Shown: piece by piece, positions 34,669-44,963 of the stretch
How the letters are laid out: the number at the start of each line of letters is the position of its first letter
Position numbering within the stretch: position 1 is the first letter of the stretch
DNA from: Streptomyces echinatus
Lineage (GTDB): Bacteria > Actinomycetota > Actinomycetes > Streptomycetales > Streptomycetaceae
Length of the DNA: 64,000 nucleotides
Assembly: GCF_014203595.1 (NCBI RefSeq)
Contig: NZ_JACHJK010000003.1
Location: 186,001-250,000 of the forward strand
Direction of reading: 5' to 3'
Program-made: the position numbers and the translations under genes
Notes under the pieces: generated by a model
The model's input: only the letters and a program-made list of their open reading frames with translations
Databases searched by the model: none
What the model was told of the DNA's origin: nothing

Positions 34669-37600
34669 TCACACCCGCCGACCACGCTCGTGGCCACCCG
34701 GCCCACCGTGACGGTGACCGTCGCCGCGGTCGTGGTCGTGACCGTCGCCGCGGTCGTGGTCGTGACCGTCGCCGCCGTCATGGTCGTGACCGTCGCCGCC
34801 GTCGTGGTCGTGGTCGCCGCCCGGGCCGCCCGGCCTCGGCGGGAGTTCGACGGTGTCGCAGTAGATCACCGGCCCCGGCGTCGTGAGCGACATGGGGACG
34901 TCGGGGCGGATGCCCTCGGTTTCGAGGACCAGCACCCGCAGCGGCCCATGCCGTCCGGGTGGTAGCGGGATCTGGCCCGTGTAGAAGGGCGTGTGGGAGG
35001 ACTCCGCGTCCACCGAGGTGAGTTGGACGGTGGTGTCGTCGAGGGTCACCCAGCCAAGGTCGTCGTCGTCGACCAGACGGTTGCGGCGTTGCAGCGTGGC
35101 GGTGATGCGTGGCGGCAGGGAGCCGGTGGGGTCCCAGGAAGGCCCGCTGACGCTGACGGTCAACGGGTCGCCGAGCGTGACCCGCAACTCGCGGTCGGGC
35201 AGGGTGCGCACCAGGTCGGCGAGGACGGTCTTGGAGATCTCGGCGCCGGGAACTGATTCCGGCTGGTAGCGGACGAGGGCGAGCCGCACGAAGGGAAGAC
35301 ACGCGTCCCCGGTGTCCAGATCAAGGTCGCAGAACCAGCGGCCGGCCTTGTCCGGGTCATCGCCGGGCTTCGGAACGGCCTTCTCGAATTGTGGGGCGAA
35401 GCCGACGACCTGTACGGGGAGGTCGATCGAGGGGGGATCGAGAGGGAGCGGCTTCGGGGTCCGCTGCACCGCGTTGGTGAACATCTCAGGGGTCGGGGAC
35501 ACGACCGGTGCGGAACGGTGGATGGGGTCGCGACCCATCAGGGTGACCCAGGCATCCCGTACGGACGTGGGGTCGCCTCCCGGCGGTTCGCCGAGAACCA
35601 CGCCGAGCAGTTCGCCGTCTCCGGAGGAGTACCAGGGGCGGTCCAGGTAGACCCGGATCCCGCGACCGTGCCGACGGTGGACGATGACGCCGGGCGGTCC
35701 TTGGACCTCCTCCAGGGTGAGGGTGGGCACGCAGTACTGCAGTCGCGGCGCCGTGGGGCGTGCACTGCTCGGTACGGAGTGTTCCTGCGGCCGCCCCGCC
35801 ACCGTCAGCACGTTCTTGCCCGGCGCGGCGAACTCCGCCGGGAAGTAGTCGGCGAACTTGCTGCCGGCCACCGGGTGGTAGCGCACCGCCCGGTGTTTGG
35901 TGTCGCCGAACTCGTGCTTACCGGGGTTGGGCGGGCCGGGGTGCTTGGCCGGGTCCGCCACCGCATCCGCGGCATCAGCCTTCGCCTTCTTCTCCGCCGC
36001 CTCGGTATTGAAGGTCAGGACGCCGGCCCGGAGGAGGGCGGGTTCGGCGCCCGGGGCGCCCGTCTGGCTCGCCGCCCACGCCGTCAACAGGTCGAAGACC
36101 GGGGCGGTCATCTCGCGGGTGTCGCGGCCCTCGCGGCCGGCGTCCCGCACCTCGGTCCACTCGGCTATCAGGTCGACCCGGTCCGTACTGGCCTCGTCCA
36201 GTGCGATGGCCCCGGAGAGGTGTTCCGCGGTCGCTCCGAGGGGACGCAGGGTCGTCGGCGGCGCCGGCTGCACGAGGCTCAACACCGGTGTCCTGAAGGG
36301 CCGTTGGACCGCGTGGACCAGTGTCAGTTCCTGCCAGGGGGTGAACATCCAGTGCCGACTGGCGGCGGCCAGTGCCAGCACGTCGTCGGTGCGCCGCGCT
36401 GCCGCCGTCCTCCTCGCCGCACCTTCCCCCTCACCCTCCCTCGCGAGCCCCGGCGCCGATTCCTGCCGCTCCCGGCACCAGCCTGCCACGCCCATGATGT
36501 GCTCGTCGAAGTCGATCCTGGAACACACCCGGACGGTCGCCACGGCGCCCTTCGGCAGCGAGACGGTCAGCACCCGGGACGCCTCGTCGAAGCGCGGCGG
36601 CGCGGTGCCCTCGGCCAGTCGCAGCCGGAGGGAGCGCGGGCGGTGCCAGACGTCGCCGTCCCAGGGGACCGGGAAGGGCTTCCCCTCGGGCATGCCCGGC
36701 AGGTCCAGGAAGACGGCGCCCGTGGACAACGGATCGGGGAGGTAGGGGAGTTCGACCTGTTGGCCCGTGTGCAGCACGGTGTTCGCCGGATTCTCGGGGT
36801 CCGCCGCCGGCGACTTGATCGTCCTAACTTCGACGTCCGGCTGGGACGGGTCGCTCAGCGAGCCGCTCTCCCGAACGGCCAGGTCGTAGACCGCTTTCTG
36901 TACGTTCGCGTCCGTGGACCCGATGGCGTCGTCCAGCAGCCCGTGCCACTCGATGCAGCGCAGCGACGCCTTCGGTGCCACCACATGGCGTTCGTCGGTT
37001 CCCCGGTAGGGGTCGTGGGCCCCCGACGTGACCGGCAACGACCGGTTGAAGTCCGCGGCGTACTGCTCCGCCGTCATACCGGCTCCGGTGCCGGCCGTAG
37101 TACCGGTTCCCGTGCCGGTGCTGGTGCCGTCGCTGCCGCAGTCGACGACGACGAAGCCGCTCTTGCGGCCGAGTGCGATGAGAGTCGTACAGCCGGGTTT
37201 GCCGTCGGCGTCGCTGCCCCTGAAGCCCTGGGCGCGTTGCTCGGCGGCATAGGCGGCCCTGGTCTGGTCGCCGAAGAATCCGGTCGGGCCGACCGGGAGG
37301 GGATGTCCCTGGTCGATGAGGGCCTGCTGGACGATGCGTACCTCGTCATTGGTCATGCCGGGCTGGACATTGGCCCGGTGGACGGTGACCACCGGCGTCG
37401 TCCCCGAAGTGGCCGGCGGCGGGTCGGAACCCGGGCTGCTGCGGATTACCAGCCGGAAGTCCGAGGCGCCTTCCCCGAACCGGAACCTGGCCACCACGGT
37501 GGGCGCCAGAACGGGCTCGAACCTCTGGAAGGTCAGCAGCCCCGCGTCGTCGGGCAGCAGCAGGGCCTTCCGCTCCTCCAGCCTCTCGGCGGCCGCCCCG

Positions 37601-39504
37601 TCCCCGTCCGTACCGTTGTCTGCCAGGTCGACCAGAGCGTCGGCCTCGGACTTGTCGAGTCCGTTGCCCGCCAGGTCGACGGTGCGCATGCGTACCCGGT
37701 ACTCGTTGCCGAACCGCAGCCTGGGCAGCGTGCCGGGTCGCACATTCGGCGTGATTTCCAACGGCAGTTTCGTCTGCGCCTCGTTGTCGAGTGGCACCGG
37801 CTCGTTGGGGTGGCGGTCCTCGTCGAGCGAGCCCGCATCGGTGTCCAGCACCAGGCCCGGCCGGGGCGCGGACAGTGACCAGCCGTCCCAGGTGACCAGT
37901 TGCTCGGGCACATAGAGGTGGTCGGGGTGCATCGCCTCAGGGGGTGGTCTTAGCAGGTGGGCCTGGAAGAAGCCCTCGTCGGAGGCCGTGAGCAGGAGCG
38001 GGCCGCCGCGCGGCTTCCGGTATTCCACCTCGCGCTCGTGCAGCGAGAACCACTGCCCCCGGGTCTTGTCCCAGATGTCCAGCCGGTGGCCGCGCACCAG
38101 GTTCTCGGCGAAGAGCTCGGGGGCGGGCACTTGGTCGGCCGAGGTGAGGGGGACAGCCCCCGGATTCTGCGGGTCGGGTGTCGCACCTTGCGCCTTCTGC
38201 TGCTCGACCGCCCGGGTGAACGCCGCGTCGTGCTCGGCTGCCCGGGCGAACTCCTGCCGGAGGCTTTCCATGCGCTCGTCCCTGACCAGCGCGATCCCAT
38301 GGGTCCGCACCGTGGCGAGCCCGGTGGCGCCCTCGGCGGGCCCGATCATTTTGCCTGCGGCGGCGTCGATGTCGGCCGGTTCGAGAGTGAAGTTCCCCTT
38401 GAGTTCCACCAGGCCGCGGGCGGGGGCCGTCAGCGGGCCGTCGGTCGGTACCCCCGCCCGGGGGGCGAAGGCCCGGTGGTCCGGAAGGAAGACATATCGC
38501 GTGCGAGGCGACACGTCGTGCGACGCCTCCTCTCCCAGTTCCGACTTCCAGTGGGGGATGACCTTCAGGAACAACTGCCCTGACGAGACGGGGAGCAGGT
38601 CGGCCGGAAGGCGGAAGTCCAGAACGAGTCCGAGGTGCCGCAGCAGGGTGGGGTGATCGCCGAGCCAGGTGAGCATCTGGTGGAAGTCGGGGTCGTGCTT
38701 CGCGGGTCGCGGTGGCGGCGGCGGTTCTTCGCCGACGAGGTGGGGTGGCTGCGGCGGCATGGCGATCGTGTGGAAGCTGTGCAGCCGCTGGAGCTCCGAA
38801 GGCATCGGTGGATCCTCGTCCGCGGTGGTGTCGCCGACCGCCGTGGGCACGTCTCTGGGGCCAACGTCGCCGGGACCCGCGGCGCCCCCGGACCCGTCGC
38901 TCGGGGAACCGCCATCCGTTGAACCGCCGTCGGTGGAGCTGCCGTTGGTTGCCCCGCCGTCCGTAGGGCCGTCGCTCGGTGGCATCACCAGGTCTCTGGT
39001 GGGGGGTGGCGCCTCGGGCGAGGTCACGGCCGCTTCGGTGTATTTGTCCTTGGTGAAGGTGCTGACCTCCTTGGTGGAGTAGGTCTGGCAGATCTGGTCC
39101 GTATGCCTTTCGAAGGTGTAGGGATCGAGCGGCGTGCCGGCACCGAAGAGGGCCTGCCACAAGTGCACGTCGGGCAGCGGGCCCTGCGGCTTCAGCCCGG
39201 TGACGAAGGGCGTCGAGGGAGCGGGCGTGGTGTCGGGTTCCTCGTCCGCCTCGGTGGATGTGGAGGGCTCGACGGTGCCCTCGCCGGCGGCGAAATCAAA
39301 AGTGGCGAGTGCGATCTTTTCCGGCCAGCGGAGGAAATCGGGGTAGTGCGGGTCCAGCGTGAGGCGTTTCGTCGGGTCGGGCGGCTCGGGCGGGGCAGGC
39401 CCCAGGAGCCGCGGCGCGATGAACACCGACACCTTGACCTGCGTACCGTCGGCCGTCAGACCCGCGGGGAGAACGGTCCAGTTGATCTGCTGTTCGAAGT
39501 CCAT
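34669..39504 (-). CDS. Giant uncharacterised protein (1611 aa) with PG-binding-like insert
   Basis: ATG 39504 (start MDFEQQINWTVLPAGLT; GGAG seven bases upstream) gives about 1611 residues; a GTG four codons earlier is less likely. No signal peptide is seen. A Pro/Ser/Gly-rich linker with SSTDGGSTDGGSPSDGSGG lies near residues 195-220. Around residue 755-830 there is a peptidoglycan-binding-like module (TNDEVRIVQQALIDQGHPLP, GFFGDQTRAAYAAEQRAQGF). Other parts look beta-rich (VRMRTVDLAGNGLDKSEADA; VRLALVRYQPESVPGAEISK). The C-terminus is a Gly-Asp-His repeat tail. Stop 39526 of the upstream giant gene lies 21 bases before this start, so they form an operon. The family and function are not known to me; a structural, extracellular or toxin-complex role is possible. 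Confidence 0.75.
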   Translation of the reverse strand: MDFEQQINWTVLPAGLTADGTQVKVSVFIAPRLLGPAPPEPPDPTKRLTLDPHYPDFLRWPEKIALATFDFAAGEGTVEPSTSTEADEEPDTTPAPSTPFVTGLKPQGPLPDVHLWQALFGAGTPLDPYTFERHTDQICQTYSTKEVSTFTKDKYTEAAVTSPEAPPPTRDLVMPPSDGPTDGGATNGSSTDGGSTDGGSPSDGSGGAAGPGDVGPRDVPTAVGDTTADEDPPMPSELQRLHSFHTIAMPPQPPHLVGEEPPPPPRPAKHDPDFHQMLTWLGDHPTLLRHLGLVLDFRLPADLLPVSSGQLFLKVIPHWKSELGEEASHDVSPRTRYVFLPDHRAFAPRAGVPTDGPLTAPARGLVELKGNFTLEPADIDAAAGKMIGPAEGATGLATVRTHGIALVRDERMESLRQEFARAAEHDAAFTRAVEQQKAQGATPDPQNPGAVPLTSADQVPAPELFAENLVRGHRLDIWDKTRGQWFSLHEREVEYRKPRGGPLLLTASDEGFFQAHLLRPPPEAMHPDHLYVPEQLVTWDGWSLSAPRPGLVLDTDAGSLDEDRHPNEPVPLDNEAQTKLPLEITPNVRPGTLPRLRFGNEYRVRMRTVDLAGNGLDKSEADALVDLADNGTDGDGAAAERLEERKALLLPDDAGLLTFQRFEPVLAPTVVARFRFGEGASDFRLVIRSSPGSDPPPATSGTTPVVTVHRANVQPGMTNDEVRIVQQALIDQGHPLPVGPTGFFGDQTRAAYAAEQRAQGFRGSDADGKPGCTTLIALGRKSGFVVVDCGSDGTSTGTGTGTTAGTGAGMTAEQYAADFNRSLPVTSGAHDPYRGTDERHVVAPKASLRCIEWHGLLDDAIGSTDANVQKAVYDLAVRESGSLSDPSQPDVEVRTIKSPAADPENPANTVLHTGQQVELPYLPDPLSTGAVFLDLPGMPEGKPFPVPWDGDVWHRPRSLRLRLAEGTAPPRFDEASRVLTVSLPKGAVATVRVCSRIDFDEHIMGVAGWCRERQESAPGLAREGEGEGAARRTAAARRTDDVLALAAASRHWMFTPWQELTLVHAVQRPFRTPVLSLVQPAPPTTLRPLGATAEHLSGAIALDEASTDRVDLIAEWTEVRDAGREGRDTREMTAPVFDLLTAWAASQTGAPGAEPALLRAGVLTFNTEAAEKKAKADAADAVADPAKHPGPPNPGKHEFGDTKHRAVRYHPVAGSKFADYFPAEFAAPGKNVLTVAGRPQEHSVPSSARPTAPRLQYCVPTLTLEEVQGPPGVIVHRRHGRGIRVYLDRPWYSSGDGELLGVVLGEPPGGDPTSVRDAWVTLMGRDPIHRSAPVVSPTPEMFTNAVQRTPKPLPLDPPSIDLPVQVVGFAPQFEKAVPKPGDDPDKAGRWFCDLDLDTGDACLPFVRLALVRYQPESVPGAEISKTVLADLVRTLPDRELRVTLGDPLTVSVSGPSWDPTGSLPPRITATLQRRNRLVDDDDLGWVTLDDTTVQLTSVDAESSHTPFYTGQIPLPPGRHGPLRVLVLETEGIRPDVPMSLTTPGPVIYCDTVELPPRPGGPGGDHDHDGGDGHDHDGGDGHDHDRGDGHDHDRGDGHRHGGPGGHERGRRV
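34696..34812. repeat. Imperfect 21/24-bp tandem repeats encoding Gly-Asp-His tail
   Basis: Repeated GTGACCGTCGCCGCGGTCGT-like units encode the Asp/His/Gly-rich C-terminus (GGDGHDHDGGDGHDHD-type) of the 1611-residue protein. Such tails can bind metal ions. Confidence 0.85.
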
Positions 39505-39525
39505 GGTGGTCTCCACGCGGCTCGC

Positions 39526-42500
39526 TCACGCGGCGAACGCCGCGCAGTACTTCGGCCAGTCATGCCCCTTCGAGAAGCACTGCGCGAAGGTCGGGTCGAC
39601 CGGCGCGCCGGCGAAGGTCCGCTCCAGTTCGAGCGAAACGGACTTGCTGAAGAAGGCGATCCGTACGCTGACCGTGAGGGTGCCCCTGCCACGGACCATC
39701 GACTGCTTGCCCCTCTTCTCGTACGTGAGCTCCAGATAGAATTCGACGGACACTGTGACGATGCCCAGCACCGTCAGGAAGCCGTTGCACCGCAGGTAGC
39801 CGGTCAGTTTGACGTCGTCCTTGCCGTCGACCTTGGCGAGCATGAAGCGGATGCCCGCCATGATGGAGACCCCACCGCTCGCGACCCCGAGGTCCAGCGC
39901 CGCGGCGCCGCCGAACTCGATGGCGCCCTCGACCTCTCGCACGCCACTGGCGTCGACCAGCAGGGAGAAGTAGCCGCCTCCGCCGAACAGGGAGACCGTG
40001 AGGTTGAAGGGATGCTTCTGCTCGCAGACCGCGAAGCGGAAAGAGACCGGCTTGCCGTCGAAGGGGATCGCCAGCTCGGCCGACAGGGAGAGATTGGCCA
40101 GGTTGAAGACCCCGAGGGCGAGGGTGGGAAGGGCGAGTGTGTATCCGGCACGAATGCCAGTGGTCTGGACGTCGATGAACGCGCCGGCGCCGAAGACATC
40201 AGCGGGCAGGGCGCTGCGGAGGGTGTTGACGAACTCCATGGCACCCCGGAATTTCAGCTCCACACCGGAGGCCGTCACGTCGGGCTTCTGACCCGGGCCG
40301 GTCTTGAACTTCAGCTCCTCGAACTCCACTCGGGCCATGCCCAGGAAGTCCAGCGCGAAGTGACTCAGGCTGCCTTGCACCGTTGACTTGTCGACGGCGT
40401 CCATCGAACGGACGGTCCGGGCGTCCAGGATCAGCGACGCCTTGGACACGTCGATCAGGGCGGCCGGGGGCGGGGCCAACGGCGGCTTCCACACGTACCG
40501 CAGTTCCTTGCCCTGTCCATCGGCCAGGTCGCGCATGCGGAGCACGGGCGCGGGCAGCAGACCGTTCGCGTCCGCGAGTATGTTCTCGATCTGCTTGTCG
40601 CTCAGCTGCCGCAGTGCGCCGAGTTGGTCCTTGACAAGGCCCTTCAGGTACTTGCTGAGGTCGATACCGAGCAGCTGTGCCCCGCCGAAAGCTTCCCTGA
40701 TGGCCTGGATGTCGTTCGCATCAGCCACCGCTCCGGTGGTGGGGTCCGTCTTGAAGAGGTCGGGGATGATGCCCGCCTGGCTGGTGATCGTCTTCACCGC
40801 GGCATTGGGGCTGGAGAGTCCGCCCGCCTGCTCCGCACCGAAGACGAGCTTGAGCTGGTCCGTCAGATCCAGGTACGCCCCTGCCGGATGCCCGTCCATG
40901 GTCTGCCGCAGATACGTGTCGTTGAACTCGACCTTGAGGTTGCCGGCGCTCGGGGTGAACTGCTCCACGGCGGGGACGCGGACCTCAGCGGCCGCAACAC
41001 AGGGTTGGCCCACTACCGGCGCGCCGTTCGGCCCGAGCCGGAAGGTCAGGGAGCCGACCGCGTGACTGGTGCTGCCGGGAGCGCCGGGCGGGGGCTGCGC
41101 CATCGCCATTACCTGGCCATGCAGCTCCCGCTTCTGGCGCTGCTCCATTTTGCCGGGCTCGGCCGGTGTGTTTTCCTTCTCCGGATCGTAGAGGTCCTTC
41201 AACTGCTGCTGTTCATTGGTCAGTCCGTCGGGAACGAACACCATCGGCATGGTGAAGCTCACCTTACGGGCCTCGGAATCCGTGCCGATCAGGGTGAACT
41301 CATGGTCCTTTCCGGATTCCTTGAGACGCACCCAGAAGGCCGCGAGGTCCGGCTCGTCTTGTTCGGGGGGCAGTGGGGGGTCATGAGGAGGCTTGGGCGG
41401 AATGATCAGCGGAGTGACGCGGTCGGTGATGCGCAGCACGTGGAACGGCATCTCGCGTCCCATGTGCTGGAAGCCGTCGGCTGCTCCATACGTCTTCTCC
41501 GGCTGCTTGACGATAATGCGGTCCTCCCGCTGTAGGTAGGCGACGATTCCGTCGTCCGGACGCGCGATGAAGAGTCGCTTGTACTCCTGCATGTGCAGGG
41601 CCTCATGGCCCGTGGACAAGCGGCCGTGGTGGACGATGCGGACGTACTGGTCACGCCCCAGCCCTGTGATGTGGTCGTAGGCCACCAGAGCCGGGGCACG
41701 CCGATCGACCTCCCTGTAGCGGGCGAGGGCAGGATCCGACAAAGGCTCCCAGGCACCGTGCAGATGGGCCGAGGTGCCCATGGGCGTGATGAGGAACTGC
41801 TCCGCGCTCAGGGGATCACTGTGGACTTCGAGCGGGCCACCTATTCCTGGCAACGGGATGCGACTGGTGAGGGTCACGAGGTCCTCAAGGACAGGCGCTA
41901 TGTACGGAGCACCGGGTGGCAGCATCCCGCCGTTCGTGACCATCGCGAAGGCCCGCAACTTCACGCTGCCGTCGGATGCACCGAGCCCGGCGCCGTCCGG
42001 TGCGGGGTGCAGCCGGACATGCCACAACGCGGTGCGGCCGTCGGCTTGTTGGGGCTGTGGTCCACCCAACCAGTCCACGGGCTCGTCGTAGCTGATCAAC
42101 AGCCGGGTGGGGAACTCGATGACGCTTCTGGGGACGCCCTGGAAGACCGTCGTCCCCGGCGTGTCCGGGATTTGTTGGCCATCGGGCACCCTGAGCGGCA
42201 CCAGGCGCTCCCAGTCGAGCAACCCGTCCAGCGACAGCTCCAGCTCCTTGATGTCGGCCGGCACCGAGAAGGCCAGCCGGGTGGAGCCGGCGGTGACTGC
42301 CTGCATGGGAGCAGTGACCCTGCTCAGATCGTCGGGGACCTCTTCCACCACATGCTGCGGCGGCAGACCGACGAGGATGAAGGCGTTCAGTGCGTCGGGG
42401 GCTCGCACGAGACGGTGGCGGGCGCCGTCGAAGTGCAGGCCCATGAGTGCGATGTCGACGACAAGCATGTCCGCCGGCCGCACCACCCGGAACGGCCCCT

Positions 42501-42843
42501 CCGCGACGTCCCCCTCCTGCGGCGGCGGGGGTTCCGGGGGCCGACCCCCAGGGTGGGGGCCAGGACCTGGGCCGGGATGCGGACCGGGACCGTGCGGGGG
42601 GCCAGGGTGCGGACCGTGCGGGGGGCCACGGTGTGGGCCGTGCGGCGGACCGAAGCCGCCGCCTGAGCCGCCACCACCCCCACCGAACCCGCCGCCCCCG
42701 ACGCCACCCCCGAACCCTCCGCCGCCTGCGCGGTCGCCGCGCTCGCCGCCGTGGTCGTCGTGCTGTTCTCTCCCCTCACCGGGATGGTTGCGCAGTTCCT
42801 CCCCGAGCCTGAGGGACACAGGACGGCGAGTACGGAATGACAT
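39526..42843 (-). CDS. Giant uncharacterised protein (1105 aa), Gly/Pro-rich N-terminus
   Basis: ATG 42843 with GGGTGAGG about eight bases upstream is preferred over ATG 42867. After a short start (MSFRTRRPVSLRLGEELRNH) comes a low-complexity Gly-rich then Pro/His/Gly-rich region (about residues 37-105). A large beta-rich body follows (FILVGLPPQHVVEEVPDDLS; VRIVHHGRLSTGHEALHMQE). The C-terminal third is also beta-rich and repetitive in feel (LTVSLFGGGGYFSLLVDAS; SIMAGIRFMLAKVDGKDDVK), reminiscent of large structural or lectin-like proteins. No signal peptide or catalytic motif was seen. It is first in an operon with the 1611-residue protein and divergent from a hemopexin-repeat gene. I do not recognise the family. 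Confidence 0.72.
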   Translation of the reverse strand: MSFRTRRPVSLRLGEELRNHPGEGREQHDDHGGERGDRAGGGGFGGGVGGGGFGGGGGGSGGGFGPPHGPHRGPPHGPHPGPPHGPGPHPGPGPGPHPGGRPPEPPPPQEGDVAEGPFRVVRPADMLVVDIALMGLHFDGARHRLVRAPDALNAFILVGLPPQHVVEEVPDDLSRVTAPMQAVTAGSTRLAFSVPADIKELELSLDGLLDWERLVPLRVPDGQQIPDTPGTTVFQGVPRSVIEFPTRLLISYDEPVDWLGGPQPQQADGRTALWHVRLHPAPDGAGLGASDGSVKLRAFAMVTNGGMLPPGAPYIAPVLEDLVTLTSRIPLPGIGGPLEVHSDPLSAEQFLITPMGTSAHLHGAWEPLSDPALARYREVDRRAPALVAYDHITGLGRDQYVRIVHHGRLSTGHEALHMQEYKRLFIARPDDGIVAYLQREDRIIVKQPEKTYGAADGFQHMGREMPFHVLRITDRVTPLIIPPKPPHDPPLPPEQDEPDLAAFWVRLKESGKDHEFTLIGTDSEARKVSFTMPMVFVPDGLTNEQQQLKDLYDPEKENTPAEPGKMEQRQKRELHGQVMAMAQPPPGAPGSTSHAVGSLTFRLGPNGAPVVGQPCVAAAEVRVPAVEQFTPSAGNLKVEFNDTYLRQTMDGHPAGAYLDLTDQLKLVFGAEQAGGLSSPNAAVKTITSQAGIIPDLFKTDPTTGAVADANDIQAIREAFGGAQLLGIDLSKYLKGLVKDQLGALRQLSDKQIENILADANGLLPAPVLRMRDLADGQGKELRYVWKPPLAPPPAALIDVSKASLILDARTVRSMDAVDKSTVQGSLSHFALDFLGMARVEFEELKFKTGPGQKPDVTASGVELKFRGAMEFVNTLRSALPADVFGAGAFIDVQTTGIRAGYTLALPTLALGVFNLANLSLSAELAIPFDGKPVSFRFAVCEQKHPFNLTVSLFGGGGYFSLLVDASGVREVEGAIEFGGAAALDLGVASGGVSIMAGIRFMLAKVDGKDDVKLTGYLRCNGFLTVLGIVTVSVEFYLELTYEKRGKQSMVRGRGTLTVSVRIAFFSKSVSLELERTFAGAPVDPTFAQCFSKGHDWPKYCAAFAA

Positions 42844-43408
42844 GAGGAACGCCTCACCCGGGCTCATGTGAAGGGGAAGAAGAAGTCGTGCGTGCGGTGA
42901 GGCGCGACGAAGGCACCTTCACCTCTCTTCCATGCTCACTCCGGTGGCGGACGCCCGCCACTGGGGAGCGACAGCCGTCGCCGCATCGGCGAGGGCGGCC
43001 GGGTACGCGTCCCCGATCAGCGGCGAGGTCTCGCCCGGGACCACGTCGGCCGCCAGGATGGGGTGCGACAGGCGCCGTTGAGACCGTACGGCAGGTGCCA
43101 GCTTCCCGACGACCGTGAAGAGCCCGAAGAGATGCCCCGCGACCACGGTGGGACCTTTTCGCGAGGTGGCATCGGCTCCCTTGGCGCCCGTGGGTTCCCG
43201 ATACCGGCGGACGCCCGACGGCGTCCGGGCCCGACTGCGGCCTCTCCAACCACGGTGACGCCCCTTGGAGTTGCCGACGAGCGCGGCCGGCGGCGATCGG
43301 GTGCGGGCCCGCACCCAGGGGTCTAGCGTGGAAAGGGAGCCGCCGTGCCGCCCCTGACCCGGACGACGTCCCGGCCCCCTCCTGCTCCTCTCCCCCAGGC
43401 GGATCGCC
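42844..43408. other. Divergent intergenic region between giant-protein operon and hemopexin gene
   Basis: This 565-base stretch probably holds both promoters. A minus-strand frame (42919-43446) reads VVAGHLFGLFTVVGKLAPAV in part but has no clear start or family. No gene is called. Confidence 0.45.
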
Positions 43409-44963
43409 ATGTCCTCCACCGCTCGCATCGCCGGCGCGCTGCCCACGCCAGACGCCGACCCGAGCCTGAGCGTCGTCTTCGCCGGCGGCTGGTCGGTGGG
43501 TTACGACTGGACGGCGGACCACGTGGTCACCGCGGGTGCGCCGACCCCTCCGCTCTTCCCAGCGCCGTTCGACCGTGATCTGGACGGCGCGCTGCTCGGC
43601 CAACAGGCTTTCACTGACTTCGAGTACGTCTTCCAGGGCGGCAACTACCAGCGGATCAAGCTGGTCGGGCTGCAGCCGGACGGCGACCCCGCCTCGACGG
43701 CGGACAACTGGTTCCTGCCGTCCGACTGGACCACACTCGACGCCGTCTTCCCCGGCGGTGGCGTGAAGAGCGGCTTCGCCTACTTCTTCCGCGGCCCGGA
43801 CTACATGCGCTTCGACTGGCCGGCCAACGCCGCCTCGGTCGGCTACCCGAAGCCGATCGGCCCGAACTGGCACACCAGCGGCGACTTCACCCACGACCTG
43901 GACGGCGAGATCACCGGCCTGCGGGCCTTCGGCGCCAAGGCGTATCTGTTCCGGACCGTCACCACCATGGTGAACCGGGACGGCCGACGGACCTCGAGCG
44001 GTGGCTTCGTCGTGAATGCGCCGGTCTACTGCCGTTACGACTTCAACCGCGAGGTCGTCGACAACACCGTCACCGATTCCGGCCGACGTCGTCGGGCAGT
44101 GGAACGGTCTCTTTCCGCTGCTCGACGCCGGACCCGCCATCGAGCTCGCGCTGGACTGGATCGGCGGGGCCGAAACGGCGGCCGCCGCGACACCGCTCGA
44201 TCCCGCCACCCTGACGGCGTTCGCGCATCACTTCATGACCCTGTCCCCGGACACGACCGTGGTCAACACGGTCCGCGATCGGCTCCGGCAATTCCGCGAA
44301 CGGCTCACCGAACTTCCGGACCGGTTCCGATGGACGGCGGACCTGGGCTTCGCGGCAACGACCACGCCGGGCACACTGACGGAGATCGGGAATGAGTTCT
44401 CGGCACTCATAGGGCGTAGTGTCGCGGAGTTCATGCGTTTGCAGAACCTCATCAATACCGCTGACGACGCCTTCCGTAAGGCCGTGAAGGTTGACTGGCA
44501 GAGCGAGGCCCGCGACCTGTACGTCAAACGGCTGAAGGAGGCCAAGGAACTCACCGACGCCCTGTCGGAAGCTTTGCGCACGGTCAGCACGACACTCGCG
44601 ACGTACTCGGAAGCAGTCACCACCGCCAAGAGCCATTACAAGAGCGGCAAGGTCACCGAGAAAAACTGTCCGAGGTGATGTCGCGCGAAGCCACCGCGAT
44701 CACACCGACGGCGCGGCCTTCCGCTCCCTACCTGACTTCCAGAGTCCCATCAAGGACCCGGGGCAGTTCCTGAAGAGCCTGGGGCCGCTGCTCACCGAGG
44801 CGCACCAGGCAAGCGACAACCCCTACGCGCAACTGCCTGGCGCTGGACCGAAGGTGGACGTCATCCCCACCATGGGCGGCAACGTCGTGGCGAACGAGAT
44901 CCTTTCGCGGATCGAGGCCCGCATCGACGGACTACCGAAGGCCCAGGGCAACAACTACTGGAT
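43409..44963 (+). pseudogene. Hemopexin-repeat protein with C-terminal helical region, frameshifted
   Basis: ATG 43409 opens a frame with three hemopexin-like repeats (LDGALLGQQAFTDFEYVFQG, LDAVFPGGGVKSGFAYFFRG then DYMRFDW, LDGEITGLRAFGAKAYLFRT). Near 44077 two bases appear to be missing (VTD then IPADVVGQWNGL in the next frame). The second frame continues as a helical region (TVVNTVRDRLRQFRERLTEL, DLYVKRLKEAKELTDALSEA) and stops at 44678. Further frames carry FRSLPDFQSPIKDPGQFLKS and VIPTMGGNVVANEILSRIEA up to about 44960. At least three breaks are therefore needed to read one protein. Hemopexin repeats bind ligands or cell surfaces and occur in some bacterial insecticidal proteins. Whether a shorter product (about 220 residues) is still made is unknown. 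Confidence 0.65.

Noticed and set aside
35389-37878. Long plus-strand open frame (829 codons)
   Set aside because: It lies wholly antisense to the giant 1611-aa protein, has low-complexity composition and no motifs; long antisense frames are expected in high-GC DNA with strong third-position bias.
42854-44209. Minus-strand open frame of 451 codons
   Set aside because: Antisense to the hemopexin-repeat frame; no motif of its own.
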